In this document: positions 33,553 to 42,162 of the stretch, one piece after another
Numbering within the stretch: the first letter of the stretch is position 1
Layout of the letters: every line of letters starts with the position of its first letter
Source: Rhodophyticola sp017644125
GTDB taxonomy: Bacteria; Pseudomonadota; Alphaproteobacteria; Rhodobacterales; Rhodobacteraceae
Strand: one strand, 5' to 3'
Length of the DNA: 64,000 nucleotides
Assembly (NCBI RefSeq): GCF_042140125.1
Contig: NZ_CP159473.1
Program-made: the position numbers and the translations under genes
The notes under the pieces: generated by a model
Databases searched by the model: none
Seen by the model: the letters and a program-made list of their open reading frames with translations, nothing else
Told to the model about the DNA's origin: nothing

Positions 33553-34158
33553 CTAGCGCAGGGTGACGCCGGCGGCGCGCATGCCGTCTTCGGCGGCCCC
33601 GAGCGATCCGTCCAGATCGATGGCGCGGCAGAGATCGGTCCGCACCTCGACCGCGAAGCCGAGGCGGGCGGCATCCTGCGCGGAGTAATTGACACAGAAA
33701 TCTGTGGCGAGGCCCACCATGGTCAGATGGGTGATGCCGCGGCTTCTGAGCGCGCCGTCAAGGCCCGTGGGAGTGGTGTGATCATTCTCGAAAAAGGCCG
33801 AATAGCTGTCGATGGCGGGGCGGAAGCCCTTGCGGATGATCATCTGGGCCGGATCGGTGTGCAACCCGGGGTGGAAGGCCGCGCCCGGCGAGCCCTGGAG
33901 GCAGTGATCGGGCCAGAGAACCTGCGGGCCGTAGGGGAAATCGACGACGGAATAGGGGGCCTGCCCGGCATGTTGCGAGGCAAAGCTGGAATGTCCCGCC
34001 GGGTGCCAGTCCTGCGTCAGGATGACGGCCTGAAACTCCGCCATCAGCGCGTTGATGCCCGGCACGATTTCGTCGCCGCCCGGAACGGCCAGCGCGCCGC
34101 CGGGGCAGAAGTCATTCTGGACATCGATCACGATCAGGGCGTGGGTTGCGTCGTGCAT
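33553..34158 (-). CDS. pncA: Nicotinamidase
   Basis: Deamidates nicotinamide to nicotinate. 201 residues of the isochorismatase-like hydrolase fold. The catalytic triad is visible as D12 (IDVQNDFCPGG), K110 (IIRKGF) and C155 (ATDFCVNYSA). Metal-ligand candidates are D50 and H52 in TQDWHPAGH and H85 in WPDH. It is first in the pncA-pncB unit. Confidence 0.95.
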   Translation of the reverse strand: MHDATHALIVIDVQNDFCPGGALAVPGGDEIVPGINALMAEFQAVILTQDWHPAGHSSFASQHAGQAPYSVVDFPYGPQVLWPDHCLQGSPGAAFHPGLHTDPAQMIIRKGFRPAIDSYSAFFENDHTTPTGLDGALRSRGITHLTMVGLATDFCVNYSAQDAARLGFAVEVRTDLCRAIDLDGSLGAAEDGMRAAGVTLR

Positions 34159-34296
34159 GGGGGTCCTTTCGCTCTTGCCGAATGGTTACGGAGCAGGCGG
34201 CGCGGGGTCAATGCACCGGCGCTACGGCGCTACGGCGACATCCGGCCCCGCATGACGGCTTGCAAGAGCGGGGACCGAGAGACTACATCGGCGGTC

Positions 34297-35205
34297 ATGT
34301 TCACTGTGGCGGCACTTTATCATTTCACACCGGTCGCGGAGCCCGATGGCTTGCGCGCGCCCCTGCGGCGCATCTGCGAGGCCGGCGGCGTGAAGGGCTC
34401 GCTTCTGCTGGCCCGCGAAGGGATCAACGGCACGATCGCGGGGCCGCATGAGGGCGTGCAGGCGGTGCTGGCCCATATCCGTGGCCTGCCCGGGTTCGAA
34501 ACGCTGGAGTGGAAGGAAAGCCCGGCCGCCGAAATGCCCTTCGGGCGGCTGAAGGTGCGCCTGAAACGCGAGATCGTGACGATGGGGCAGCCGGATGTGG
34601 ACCCGGCCTGCGCGGTGGGCCGCTATGTGGAGCCCGCTGACTGGAACGCGCTGATCCAGAGCCCGGATGTGGCGGTCATCGACACGCGCAACGCCTATGA
34701 AGTGGCGATCGGGACGTTCGAGGGCGCGGTCGACCCCGAAACCGACAGCTTTCGCGACTTCCCCGCATGGTGGGAAGCCAACGCGGACCGGTTCCACAAC
34801 AAACGCATCGCGATGTTTTGCACAGGCGGTATTCGGTGCGAGAAATCAACTGGTTATCTGATCGGGCAGGGGGTGAAGGAGGTCTTTCACCTGAAAGGCG
34901 GTATCCTGAAGTATCTTGAAGAGGTGCCGCCGGAGCAGAGCCTGTGGCGCGGGGCGTGTTTCGTGTTCGACGAGCGGGTTTCGGTGGGGCACGGGCTGGC
35001 CGAGGGGCCGCATGTGTTGTGCCGCGCGTGCCGGAGGGCGCTGGAGCCGGACGATCTGACGCGCCCGGAGTTCGAGGAGGGCGTTTCCTGCCACCATTGT
35101 CTGGAGGAGCATTCCGAGGCCGACCGGGCGCGGTTCCGGGAGCGGCAGAAACAGATCGCGCTGGCGAGGGCGCGGGGAGAGCGGCATCTGGGCGCGGAAA
35201 GGTGA
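34297..35205 (+). CDS. trhO: tRNA uridine(34) hydroxylase TrhO (rhodanese-like)
   Basis: Oxygen-dependent 5-hydroxylation of U34 in certain tRNAs. 302 residues: N-terminal ferredoxin-like UPF0176 domain (REGINGTIAGPHEGV near 44), central rhodanese domain with IDTRNAYEVAIGTFEGA, and the active loop CTGGIRCEKST with C175 as nucleophile and a second C181. The C-terminal part has further Cys pairs (CRACRRA and CHHC) that could bind zinc. The start MFTVAALYHF at 34297 is the family start, although the frame is open far upstream. Divergent from pncA; convergent with the peroxiredoxin gene across a strong terminator. Confidence 0.92.
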   Translation: MFTVAALYHFTPVAEPDGLRAPLRRICEAGGVKGSLLLAREGINGTIAGPHEGVQAVLAHIRGLPGFETLEWKESPAAEMPFGRLKVRLKREIVTMGQPDVDPACAVGRYVEPADWNALIQSPDVAVIDTRNAYEVAIGTFEGAVDPETDSFRDFPAWWEANADRFHNKRIAMFCTGGIRCEKSTGYLIGQGVKEVFHLKGGILKYLEEVPPEQSLWRGACFVFDERVSVGHGLAEGPHVLCRACRRALEPDDLTRPEFEEGVSCHHCLEEHSEADRARFRERQKQIALARARGERHLGAER

Positions 35206-35285
35206 TCCGTCGCCTTGGGGGGCACCGGTGAAGGTGCGCCCGGCCCGACGACGGACGCAGACGGCGGTGAACCCGTGAACAAGAA

Positions 35286-35312
35286 ACCCCCCGGCAGTCG
35301 CAGCCGGGGGGT
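35286..35312 (-). terminator. Intrinsic terminator of the peroxiredoxin gene
   Basis: ACCCCCCGGC and GCCGGGGGGT are exact reverse complements with a 7-base loop. On the minus strand the stem is followed by TTTCTTGTT, so it serves the peroxiredoxin gene. It may also stop trhO transcription less efficiently. Confidence 0.8.
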
Positions 35313-35339
35313 ATTGGTCTCCGCCATGCGGACCGGCGG

Positions 35340-35993
35340 TCAGCCGGGGAGTTTCGCCATCCGCAGATAGGGAAGCTTGGTCTCGATCGCGCCGTATTTC
35401 GCAATCGCATCCTCGTCGGACACGGCCACCGGCACGACCACATCCTGCCCGGGCACCCAGTTTGCGGGCGTCGCCACGTTCTCGCGCGCCGCGGTCTGCA
35501 ACCCGTCCAGCGCGCGCAGAACTTCGGCGAAGTTCCGGCCCACATTCATCGGATAGGTCATCGAAAGCTTCAGCTGCTTGTCGGGACCGATGATGAAGAC
35601 GGAGCGCACCGTCGCGCTGTCGGCGGGGGTGCGCCCATCGGGCAGGTAAGCCTCCGCGGGCAGCATGTCGAAGGCTTTCGACACCTCCAGCCCGTCATCG
35701 GCGATGATCGGAAAACCGGCCTTCGCGCCGCCCACGGCCTCGATATCGGTCTTCCATTTCTTGTGATCCTCCACCCCGTCCACGGACACGCCGATCACCT
35801 TGGTGCCGCGCGCGGCCCATTCATCGGCCAGTTGCGCCACCGCGCCGAACTCGGTCGTGCACACGGGCGTGAAATCCTTCGGGTGGGAAAACAGGATCGC
35901 CCAGCTGTCGCCGATCCATTCATGCAGGCTGAAACGCCCCTGATCGGTCTCGACCGTCAGATCGGGCACAGTGTCATTGATACGCAAACCCAT
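35340..35993 (-). CDS. 1-Cys peroxiredoxin (Prx6 type)
   Basis: Reduces hydrogen peroxide and lipid hydroperoxides. 217 residues with the peroxidatic C45 in FTPVCTTE, the catalytic region SHPKDFTPVCTTEFG, and the long C-terminal Prx6 extension (PANWVPGQDVVVPVAVSDEDA). No resolving Cys of the 2-Cys type is seen. The start MGLRINDTVPDL at 35993 is the only sensible one; the same frame stays open for almost 3 kb upstream purely because of GC-rich antisense. Divergent from the aldehyde dehydrogenase gene. Confidence 0.95.
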   Translation of the reverse strand: MGLRINDTVPDLTVETDQGRFSLHEWIGDSWAILFSHPKDFTPVCTTEFGAVAQLADEWAARGTKVIGVSVDGVEDHKKWKTDIEAVGGAKAGFPIIADDGLEVSKAFDMLPAEAYLPDGRTPADSATVRSVFIIGPDKQLKLSMTYPMNVGRNFAEVLRALDGLQTAARENVATPANWVPGQDVVVPVAVSDEDAIAKYGAIETKLPYLRMAKLPG

Positions 35994-36194
35994 AGCAGGC
36001 TCCCTCTTCGTTGCCGTCGTATATCCGCAGATAGGATCGCGCGGAGAAAGATTCACGGGCGCGCGGCTTCGCAGGGGACGATTAAGGCCGGTTTCCGCCC
36101 CTTCCGGGCGTGGCGCGAACGGCTGTTCCCGCCCCCCTTGCGCCGGGCGAACCCCGGTGCTTTGGTGCGCGGCGACAGCGAAGGGAGCCGCACC

Positions 36195-37628
36195 ATGCCA
36201 GTCTCGACACAGTTCTACATCAACGGTCAGCGGGTGGACCCAAGCCAGCCCGACGACCACCCGGTCATCAACCCCTCCAACGAGGAGGTCTGCGCGACCA
36301 TCTCGCTCGGCTCGGAGGCCGACACGAATGCCGCGGTCGCCGCCGCGAAGGCCGCGTTCGACGGCTGGGCCGCGACCCCGGTGGCAGACCGCATCGCCGC
36401 GCTGGAGCGCCTGCGCGATGTCTACAAGAAACGCAGCGATGAGATGGCCGAGGCGATCAGCACCGAAATGGGCGCCCCCATCGATCTGGCGCGGCAGCAG
36501 CAGGTCGGCGCGGGCATCTGGCATCTTGATGGGACGCTGAACGCGGCCAGATCCTTCGCCTGGGATCATCCGCTTGGCGATCACGCGCCGTCCGAGCGCA
36601 TCGTGTACGAGCCGGTCGGTGTCTGTGCGCTGATCACGCCGTGGAACTGGCCGATGAACCAGATCGTGCTGAAATGCGCGCCCGCGCTTGTCACCGGCAA
36701 CACCATGGTTCTGAAGCCGTCGGAGATTGCGCCGCTTTCGGGCCTGCTGTTCGCCGAGATGATGGACGAGGCCGATCTGCCCCCCGGTGTCTTCAATCTG
36801 GTCAATGGCGACGGGCCGGGCGTGGGCAGCACGCTGTCGGCGCATCCGGATGTGGACATGGTGAGCTTCACCGGCTCCACCCGGGCCGGTCGCCTGATTT
36901 CCATCGCCGCGGCGGACACGATCAAGCGCGTCAGTCTGGAGCTTGGCGGCAAGGGCGCGAACATCATCTTCGCCGATGCCGATGAAAAGGCTGTGAAATC
37001 CGGCGTGATCCGGTGTTTCCGCAATACCGGGCAGTCCTGCAACGCCCCCACGCGGATGCTGGTCGAGCGGAGCCGGTATGAGCAAGCCGTGGAGATCGCG
37101 GAGGCCACCGCGAAGGCCACCACCGTCGGCCCCGCAAGCGAGGAGGGCCGCCATATCGGCCCCGCCGTCAGCGAGACGCAGTTCAACAAGATCCAGGATC
37201 TTATACAAAAAGGGATCGACGAAGGGGCCCGTCTGGTTGCGGGCGGGACCGGGCGGCCCGGAAACCTGAACCGGGGCTATTACGTCCGCCCGACGGTCTT
37301 TGCCGATGTCACCCCGGACATGACCATCTACCGCGAGGAGATTTTCGGGCCTGTTCTGTCGATCCTGCCCTTCGAGGACGAGGCCCATGCGGTGCAGATG
37401 GCCAATGACACGCCCTACGGGCTGACGAATTACGTGCAGACCCCGGATCGGGAGAAACTCCGACGGGTGGCGCGCAAGCTGCGCTCCGGCATGGTGGAGG
37501 GCAACGGCACCGGGTTCGGGCAGGGCTCCCCCTTCGGCGGGTTCAAGCAATCGGGCAACGGCCGGGAAGGCGGCGCCTTCGGCCTGCATGAGTTCCTTGA
37601 GGTCAAGGCGGTCAGCGGCTGGGGCTGA
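36195..37628 (+). CDS. Aldehyde dehydrogenase family protein
   Basis: NAD(P)-dependent oxidation of an unidentified aldehyde. 477 residues. The catalytic Cys is C282 in NTGQSCNAPTRM and the general base E249 in LELGGKGANIIF. The cofactor segment PWNWPMNQ (about 152-159) and GSTRAG (about 230-235) are present, and the C-terminus has the expected PFGGFKQSGNGREGG. The N-terminal tag-like FYINGQRVDPSQ is typical of class 1/2-type family members. Start ATG 36195 follows AGGGAGCCGC. Substrate cannot be inferred from its neighbours. Confidence 0.94.
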   Translation: MPVSTQFYINGQRVDPSQPDDHPVINPSNEEVCATISLGSEADTNAAVAAAKAAFDGWAATPVADRIAALERLRDVYKKRSDEMAEAISTEMGAPIDLARQQQVGAGIWHLDGTLNAARSFAWDHPLGDHAPSERIVYEPVGVCALITPWNWPMNQIVLKCAPALVTGNTMVLKPSEIAPLSGLLFAEMMDEADLPPGVFNLVNGDGPGVGSTLSAHPDVDMVSFTGSTRAGRLISIAAADTIKRVSLELGGKGANIIFADADEKAVKSGVIRCFRNTGQSCNAPTRMLVERSRYEQAVEIAEATAKATTVGPASEEGRHIGPAVSETQFNKIQDLIQKGIDEGARLVAGGTGRPGNLNRGYYVRPTVFADVTPDMTIYREEIFGPVLSILPFEDEAHAVQMANDTPYGLTNYVQTPDREKLRRVARKLRSGMVEGNGTGFGQGSPFGGFKQSGNGREGGAFGLHEFLEVKAVSGWG

Positions 37629-37745
37629 GCCGCCGGCGCCGGTTTTTGGTGACATGCGTTTTCTTGTGGCCGCCGCCGGAAAGGCCCCTATGTCGAGCAG
37701 GGAATGCCCGCGCGACCTGCGCGAGATCCGCAGGAGCCGGGAACC

Positions 37746-38507
37746 ATGACCGCAAGACCGACCAGGGTTCTGATCATCGGGAGCGGCCCCGACGCCACCG
37801 AGGCCGCCGGGTGGGCGCGGGGCCCCTTCACCCATATCGTTGCGATCAACAACGCCTGGGCGATCCGCCCGGATTGGGATTTCACGATCCACCCGGAGGA
37901 TTTCCGGCCCGAACGCCGCCCCACCGACATGGCACCGGGCCAGCGGATGGTGGACGCGGCGGAGTATGTGCCGGTGCAGAACAGTCTTGGCGGTTTCGTC
38001 TATGCCGGGGGCACCATGGCGTTTACCGCCGGATACTGGGCGCTGGCCACGCTGCGGCCCGAGGTGATGGCCTTTGTCGGCTGCAACATGATCTACCCTG
38101 CCACCGGCAAGACCCATTTCTATGGCCGGGGCGATGCCGACCCGCTGCGCGAGGATATCACCTTGCAGTCGCTGGAGTCGAAATCGGCGCGGCTTGCGCT
38201 GATCGCCGGGGCGCGCGGTTGCGCCTGCGTGACGCTTTCGAGGAGTGAGAGCCGGCTGCTGTTTCCGCGCGGCACACCCGATACGCTTTCGACGGTGCCG
38301 ATGCTCACGCCAGAGCCGGAGAGCATGGCGGCGGCGGAGGCCCGGGAACGGGCGCTGGGCTACATGGTGCCCTCGGGCCGCTACTGGGAGATCGCGGAGC
38401 GGTTCGATGCCGCCGAGCTGCGGGCGCTGGACGATCTGTGGCTTGCCGCCCACGCGCGGGCGATGGCCGGGGCCGAAGGCGACAGCCGGATGCGGCGGCT
38501 GGGCTAG
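37746..38507 (+). CDS. Conserved hypothetical protein with a Rossmann-like start
   Basis: Not recognised. 253 residues starting VLIIGSGPDATEAA, a glycine-rich loop as in nucleotide-sugar or motility-associated DUF115-like proteins, followed by VAINNAWAIRPDWDFTIHPEDFRPERR and GGFVYAGGTMAFTAGYWAL. ATG 37746 was chosen for the block VLIIGSGPDA; 14 further codons upstream are open. The centre has NMIYPATGKTHFYGRGDADPL. No signal peptide or membrane helix. It might be a sugar- or nucleotide-binding enzyme, but I assign no function. It lies 117 bases after the aldehyde dehydrogenase gene. Confidence 0.7.
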   Translation: MTARPTRVLIIGSGPDATEAAGWARGPFTHIVAINNAWAIRPDWDFTIHPEDFRPERRPTDMAPGQRMVDAAEYVPVQNSLGGFVYAGGTMAFTAGYWALATLRPEVMAFVGCNMIYPATGKTHFYGRGDADPLREDITLQSLESKSARLALIAGARGCACVTLSRSESRLLFPRGTPDTLSTVPMLTPEPESMAAAEARERALGYMVPSGRYWEIAERFDAAELRALDDLWLAAHARAMAGAEGDSRMRRLG

Positions 38508-38570
38508 GGAGGATTGCCGCGGCTCGCCGGCTCTGCCACGGTTGCCCCCGAAGTCAGGGGGAGGGTTCGG

Positions 38571-39416
38571 ATGCCGACAGTCCTGTATGAACGGAACGGC
38601 CGCATTGCGCGGATCACGCTGAACCGGCCGGAGGTGATGAACGCGATCGACGACGACATGCCGGGCGATCTGGCCGCGGCCGTGGCCCGCGCCGATGCCG
38701 ATCCGGATGTGCATGTCATGCTGCTGTCAGGGGCGGGGACGGCGTTTTGCGCGGGCTATGATCTGGCCCATTACGCCGCCGATCCGGACAACAGGATCAC
38801 GCAGGAGATGCCCTGGGATCCGATCCGCGATTATCAGTTCATGTGGGCCAACACGCAGCATTTCATGTCGCTGTTCCGGGCGTTGAAACCGGTGATCTGC
38901 AAGGTTCACGGCTATGCCGTGGCAGGCGGCTCCGACATCGCGCTTTGTGCCGATCTGACGATCATGGCCGATGACGCGCAGATCGGCTATATGCCCGCCC
39001 GCGTCTGGGGCAGCCCGACCACGGTGATGTGGGGGTTTCGGCTGGGTCCGGAGAAGGCAAAGCGGATGCTGTTCACCGGCGACCGGATCACCGGGGTGGA
39101 GGCGGCGCGGATGGGGCTGGTTCTGAGATCCGTGCCTGCTACCGATCTGGATGCGGAGGTGGAGGCGTTGGCCGACCGGATGTCGCGCGTGCCGATCAAC
39201 CAGCTTGCCATGCACAAGATGGTTCTCAATCAGGGGTTCGAGGCGGCGCTGATCGCGAGCCAGCGCCTTGCCACGGTTTTCGACGGGATCACGCGCCACT
39301 CCCCCGAAGGTCTCGCCTTCAAGGCGCGGGCGGAGCAGGTGGGCTGGAAACAGGCCGTCGAGGAGCGGGACAGCGGCCGTTATGACTGGAGCGCCGACCG
39401 TCCGTTCGACGACTGA
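38571..39416 (+). CDS. Crotonase-fold protein, enoyl-CoA hydratase-like with altered acid residues
   Basis: 281 residues. The crotonase core is clear: RITLNRPEVMNAIDDDM (about 14-30), the oxyanion loop GAGTAFCAGYDL (about 54-65) and KVHGYAVAGGSDIALCADL (about 110-128). In canonical hydratase two glutamates act on the substrate; here the positions read GGSDIAL (Asp instead of Glu) and IGYMPARVWGSP (Ala instead of Glu). It may therefore be an isomerase, hydrolase or another CoA-ester enzyme rather than a hydratase. Start ATG 38571 follows GGGGGAGG. No CoA ligase or thiolase gene is adjacent. Confidence 0.85.
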   Translation: MPTVLYERNGRIARITLNRPEVMNAIDDDMPGDLAAAVARADADPDVHVMLLSGAGTAFCAGYDLAHYAADPDNRITQEMPWDPIRDYQFMWANTQHFMSLFRALKPVICKVHGYAVAGGSDIALCADLTIMADDAQIGYMPARVWGSPTTVMWGFRLGPEKAKRMLFTGDRITGVEAARMGLVLRSVPATDLDAEVEALADRMSRVPINQLAMHKMVLNQGFEAALIASQRLATVFDGITRHSPEGLAFKARAEQVGWKQAVEERDSGRYDWSADRPFDD

Positions 39417-39473
39417 GGCGCGGAGACCCGCTTGCCCGAGGGCGGGCGCGGGCCGCGATATGATCCGGCGACT

Positions 39474-40124
39474 TCAAAACGGTGCCGTTGCGCGGAAGCT
39501 CATGCCCTTCCCGCCATCGGGATGGCGCAGTTTCAGGCTTTCCGCATGCAGCATCAGCCTTGGGAAATCCCGCGCCGGGCCGCTGGCGTAAAACGGATCG
39601 CCGAGGATCGGGTGGCCGATTTCCTTCATGTGAACACGAAGCTGATGGGAGCGCCCGGTCTTGGGGTAAAGCCTTATGCGCGTCGAGGTTTCCTCATGCC
39701 GCACCACGCGCCAGTCGGTCTGTGCGGGCTTGCCGGTTTCATGGTTCACATGTTGCAGGGGGCGGTTCGGCCAATCCACGATCAGGGGCAGGTCGATATG
39801 CCCCTCCTTTTCGGCCACATGCCCCCAAACCCTTGCGATATAAACCTTTTTGACATGCCGTTTTTCGAATTGCAGGCCCAGATGCCGCTGGGCATGGGGG
39901 CTGCGGGCAAAGACCATCACCCCGGATGTGTCCATATCCAGGCGATGCACCAGAAGCGCCTCGGGAAAGGCGGCCTGGATCCGGCTCAGCAGGCAGTCGG
40001 CCAGATGATCGCCCTTGCCCGGAACGCTGAGCAACCCGCTGGGCTTGTCGACCAGGATCAGTTCGTGGTCTTCGTGGAGAATGGTCAGCGGCGTGTGGGG
40101 CGGGCGGTAGTCGAGCGCGATCAT
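39474..40124 (-). CDS. RluA-family pseudouridine synthase
   Basis: Isomerises uridine in rRNA and/or tRNA. 216 residues with the catalytic HRLDMDTSG (Asp in the centre, about 60-68) and LYPKTGRSHQLRVHMKEIGHPILGDPFY (about 152-179). No S4 domain, so it is the short RluA/RluE-like type whose target I cannot name. It is the last gene of a three-gene unit with ATGA overlaps, behind two tiny membrane proteins. Confidence 0.9.
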   Translation of the reverse strand: MIALDYRPPHTPLTILHEDHELILVDKPSGLLSVPGKGDHLADCLLSRIQAAFPEALLVHRLDMDTSGVMVFARSPHAQRHLGLQFEKRHVKKVYIARVWGHVAEKEGHIDLPLIVDWPNRPLQHVNHETGKPAQTDWRVVRHEETSTRIRLYPKTGRSHQLRVHMKEIGHPILGDPFYASGPARDFPRLMLHAESLKLRHPDGGKGMSFRATAPF

Positions 40125-40387
40125 GACCCGGAGGCGAAGGCGTTCTGCACCGACATCACGAGCAGGACGAAGGTCAGGAAAAACAGGGTGCGGCGGCTGG
40201 ATTTGTCCTCGGGCGACCGCAGCCAGACGCCCAGCTCCTGCAGAAAGACGCGCGGTCCCGAAAGGGCCCGGCCGGTCCGCGTCTCCGCGCGCGCGCGCAA
40301 GGTGAACAGGGTGGAGAACATCATTCCCGCCCAGACCAGAAACACCAGCCCCATCAACACCAAACGAATGATCATGCCCGTGCTCAT
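40121..40387 (-). CDS. Small membrane protein, function unknown
   Basis: 88 residues with two hydrophobic helices: MIIRLVLMGLVFLVWAGMMF (about 5-24) and LFFLTFVLLVMSVQNAFA near the C-terminus, joined by a basic loop with RTGRALSGPRVFLQELGVW. Start codon overlaps the stop of the upstream small gene (ATGA), and its own stop overlaps the RluA start. Unrecognised family. Confidence 0.7.
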   Translation of the reverse strand: MSTGMIIRLVLMGLVFLVWAGMMFSTLFTLRARAETRTGRALSGPRVFLQELGVWLRSPEDKSSRRTLFFLTFVLLVMSVQNAFASGS

Positions 40388-40605
40388 GGATGGTCTCTCC
40401 GCAACAGTTTCAGAATGCACCAGACGGTTGTGCCGCCGAAGAAAAGCCCGCCGAAGATCATGATCTCGAACCAAGCCAGACCGGCGATGCCCCGATAGAA
40501 GACGGCCACGGCCATGAAGGCCAGCCCGGCCAGTGAAAACACCAGCCGAAACCACAATTCCGCCCTTGGCGGGCCGTATCTGTTCCGACCGTCGGTCATG
40601 TTCAT
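40384..40605 (-). CDS. Small membrane protein, function unknown
   Basis: About 73 residues, two hydrophobic helices (LVFSLAGLAFMAVAVFY and WFEIMIFGGLFFGGTTVWCILKLL) and a hydrophilic N-terminus. GGAGGGGG precedes; ATG 40605 gives the best spacing, with ATG 40611 and ATG 40599 as alternatives. It is first of the unit leading to the RluA gene. Confidence 0.7.
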   Translation of the reverse strand: MNMTDGRNRYGPPRAELWFRLVFSLAGLAFMAVAVFYRGIAGLAWFEIMIFGGLFFGGTTVWCILKLLRRDHP

Positions 40606-40668
40606 CCGCATCCCCCTCCCGCGCAGTCTGTGCGAGGCGGGGTGTGGATGGCAAGGCCCCCGGTCGGA

Positions 40669-42030
40669 CTACTTCTTGCCCGGCGTCCCGTCGAATTTCT
40701 TCTCCAGCGAGGTCCAGCAGTCGATATAGTCGTCCTGCAACGGCGCTTCGTTGGCGGCAAAGCCGGTCAGATGCTGGGGAAAGCGGGTTTCGAACATGAA
40801 GGACATCGTGTTGTCCAGCTTCTCCGCCTTGAGATCGGCGTTGGAGGCGCCGTCGAACGCGGTCCGGTCGGGCCCGTGGGGCAACATCATGTTGTGGAGG
40901 CTCATGCCACCGGGCACGAAGCCCTGGGGTTTCGCATCGTACTGGCCATAGATGTTGCCCATCAGCTCGGACATGATGTTCTTGTGATACCACGGCGGGC
41001 GGAACGTATCCTCGGCCACCATCCAGCGCTCGCGGAACAGCACGAAGTCGATATTCGCGGTGCCCGGCACGCCCGAAGGCGCGGTCAGGACCGTGAAGAT
41101 CGACGGATCCGGGTGGTCGAACAGGATCGCGCCCACCGGGCAGTAGGTTTTCAGATCGTACTTCACCGGCGCGTAGTTTCCGTGCCAGGCGACCACGTCC
41201 AGCGGGCTGTGGCCGATTTCGCATTCATGGAACTGGCCGCACCATTTGACCGTCACCGTGGACGGGACCTCGCGATCCTCGAACGCCGCGACGGGTGTCT
41301 TGAAATCACGCCGGTTGGCCATGCAGTTGGCCCCGATCGGGCCGCGGCCCGGCAGCTCGAACTTCTGGCCGTAGTTTTCGCAGACGAAGCCGCGGGCCGG
41401 GCCGTCGATCACCTCCACCCGATAGAGCAGCCCGCGCGGGATCACGGCGATTTCCTGCGGCGCGAGGTCGATGATCCCCAGTTCGGTGCAGAACCGGAGC
41501 GTGCCCTCCTGCGGCACGATGAGCAATTCGCTGTCGGCGGAATAGAAATACGCATCCTCCATCGAGGCGGTGACCAGATAGATATGGCTGGCCATGCCCA
41601 CCTGCGTGTTCACATCGCCCGCCGTGGTCATCGTGCGCATGCCGGTCAGCCATGTCAGCGGGGTATCGGTATGCGGCACCGGATCCCACCGGTACTGGCC
41701 GAGGCTGATCACGTCGGGGTCCACATGCGGGGCCGATTTCCAGTAGGGCAGGTCGATCTTGGTGTAGCGACTGGAATGCCTGACCGAGGGGCGGATGCGA
41801 TAGCACCAGGTTCGTTCATTCTGGTGTTGCGGCGCGGTGAAGGCGGTGCCGGTCAGTTGCTCACCGTAAAGCCCGTAATTGCATTTCTGCGGGCTGTTCA
41901 TCCCTTGCGGCAGGGCGCCGGGCAGCGCCTCGGTCTCGAAATCGTTCCCGAAGCCGGGCATGTAGCCTTCGGTGGTGCCGACCGGCGTGGCGGCCTGCAC
42001 CATCCCGCGCGGCGTGGTCTGCGTGTTCAT
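40669..42030 (-). CDS. hmgA: Homogentisate 1,2-dioxygenase
   Basis: Fe(II) ring-cleaving enzyme of tyrosine/phenylalanine degradation, giving maleylacetoacetate. 453 residues, normal length. Blocks typical of the family are YMPGFGNDFETEALPGALP (about 23-41), ERTWCYRIRPS, and the iron-site region FRPPWYHKNIMSELMGNIYG (about 330-349) with downstream LHNMMLPHGPD. GGAGGAGA precedes ATG 42030. fahA and maiA are not in the window. A palindrome lies 44-61 bases upstream of the start codon (42074-42091). Confidence 0.97.
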   Translation of the reverse strand: MNTQTTPRGMVQAATPVGTTEGYMPGFGNDFETEALPGALPQGMNSPQKCNYGLYGEQLTGTAFTAPQHQNERTWCYRIRPSVRHSSRYTKIDLPYWKSAPHVDPDVISLGQYRWDPVPHTDTPLTWLTGMRTMTTAGDVNTQVGMASHIYLVTASMEDAYFYSADSELLIVPQEGTLRFCTELGIIDLAPQEIAVIPRGLLYRVEVIDGPARGFVCENYGQKFELPGRGPIGANCMANRRDFKTPVAAFEDREVPSTVTVKWCGQFHECEIGHSPLDVVAWHGNYAPVKYDLKTYCPVGAILFDHPDPSIFTVLTAPSGVPGTANIDFVLFRERWMVAEDTFRPPWYHKNIMSELMGNIYGQYDAKPQGFVPGGMSLHNMMLPHGPDRTAFDGASNADLKAEKLDNTMSFMFETRFPQHLTGFAANEAPLQDDYIDCWTSLEKKFDGTPGKK

Positions 42031-42073
42031 CGATGTCTCCTCCGGTGCCCTGTTCAAGCGTTGGCGGAGAGTA

Positions 42074-42091
42074 TCGTTGCAATTACAACGA
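42074..42091. promoter_or_regulatory. Candidate operator in the hmgA / dpaL-like intergenic region
   Basis: TCGTTG-N6-CAACGA. The central 14 bases GTTGCAATTACAAC are palindromic at 12 of 14 positions, a form seen at MarR-type sites. It sits in the 132-base gap between the divergent hmgA and ammonia-lyase genes, so it could serve either. No regulator gene is adjacent. Confidence 0.45.
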
Positions 42092-42162
42092 AGTCAAGGC
42101 GACTTGCATTCTGCCGGCGCCTGGTCAGGCTGTGGCGGGTGCGTTGAGTGAAAGGACCGGGT

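Noticed and set aside
35994..38714. N-terminal extension of the peroxiredoxin frame by nearly 3 kb
   Set aside because: The extension is antisense to aldehyde dehydrogenase and two other genes; the peroxiredoxin start at 35993 gives the exact family N-terminus.
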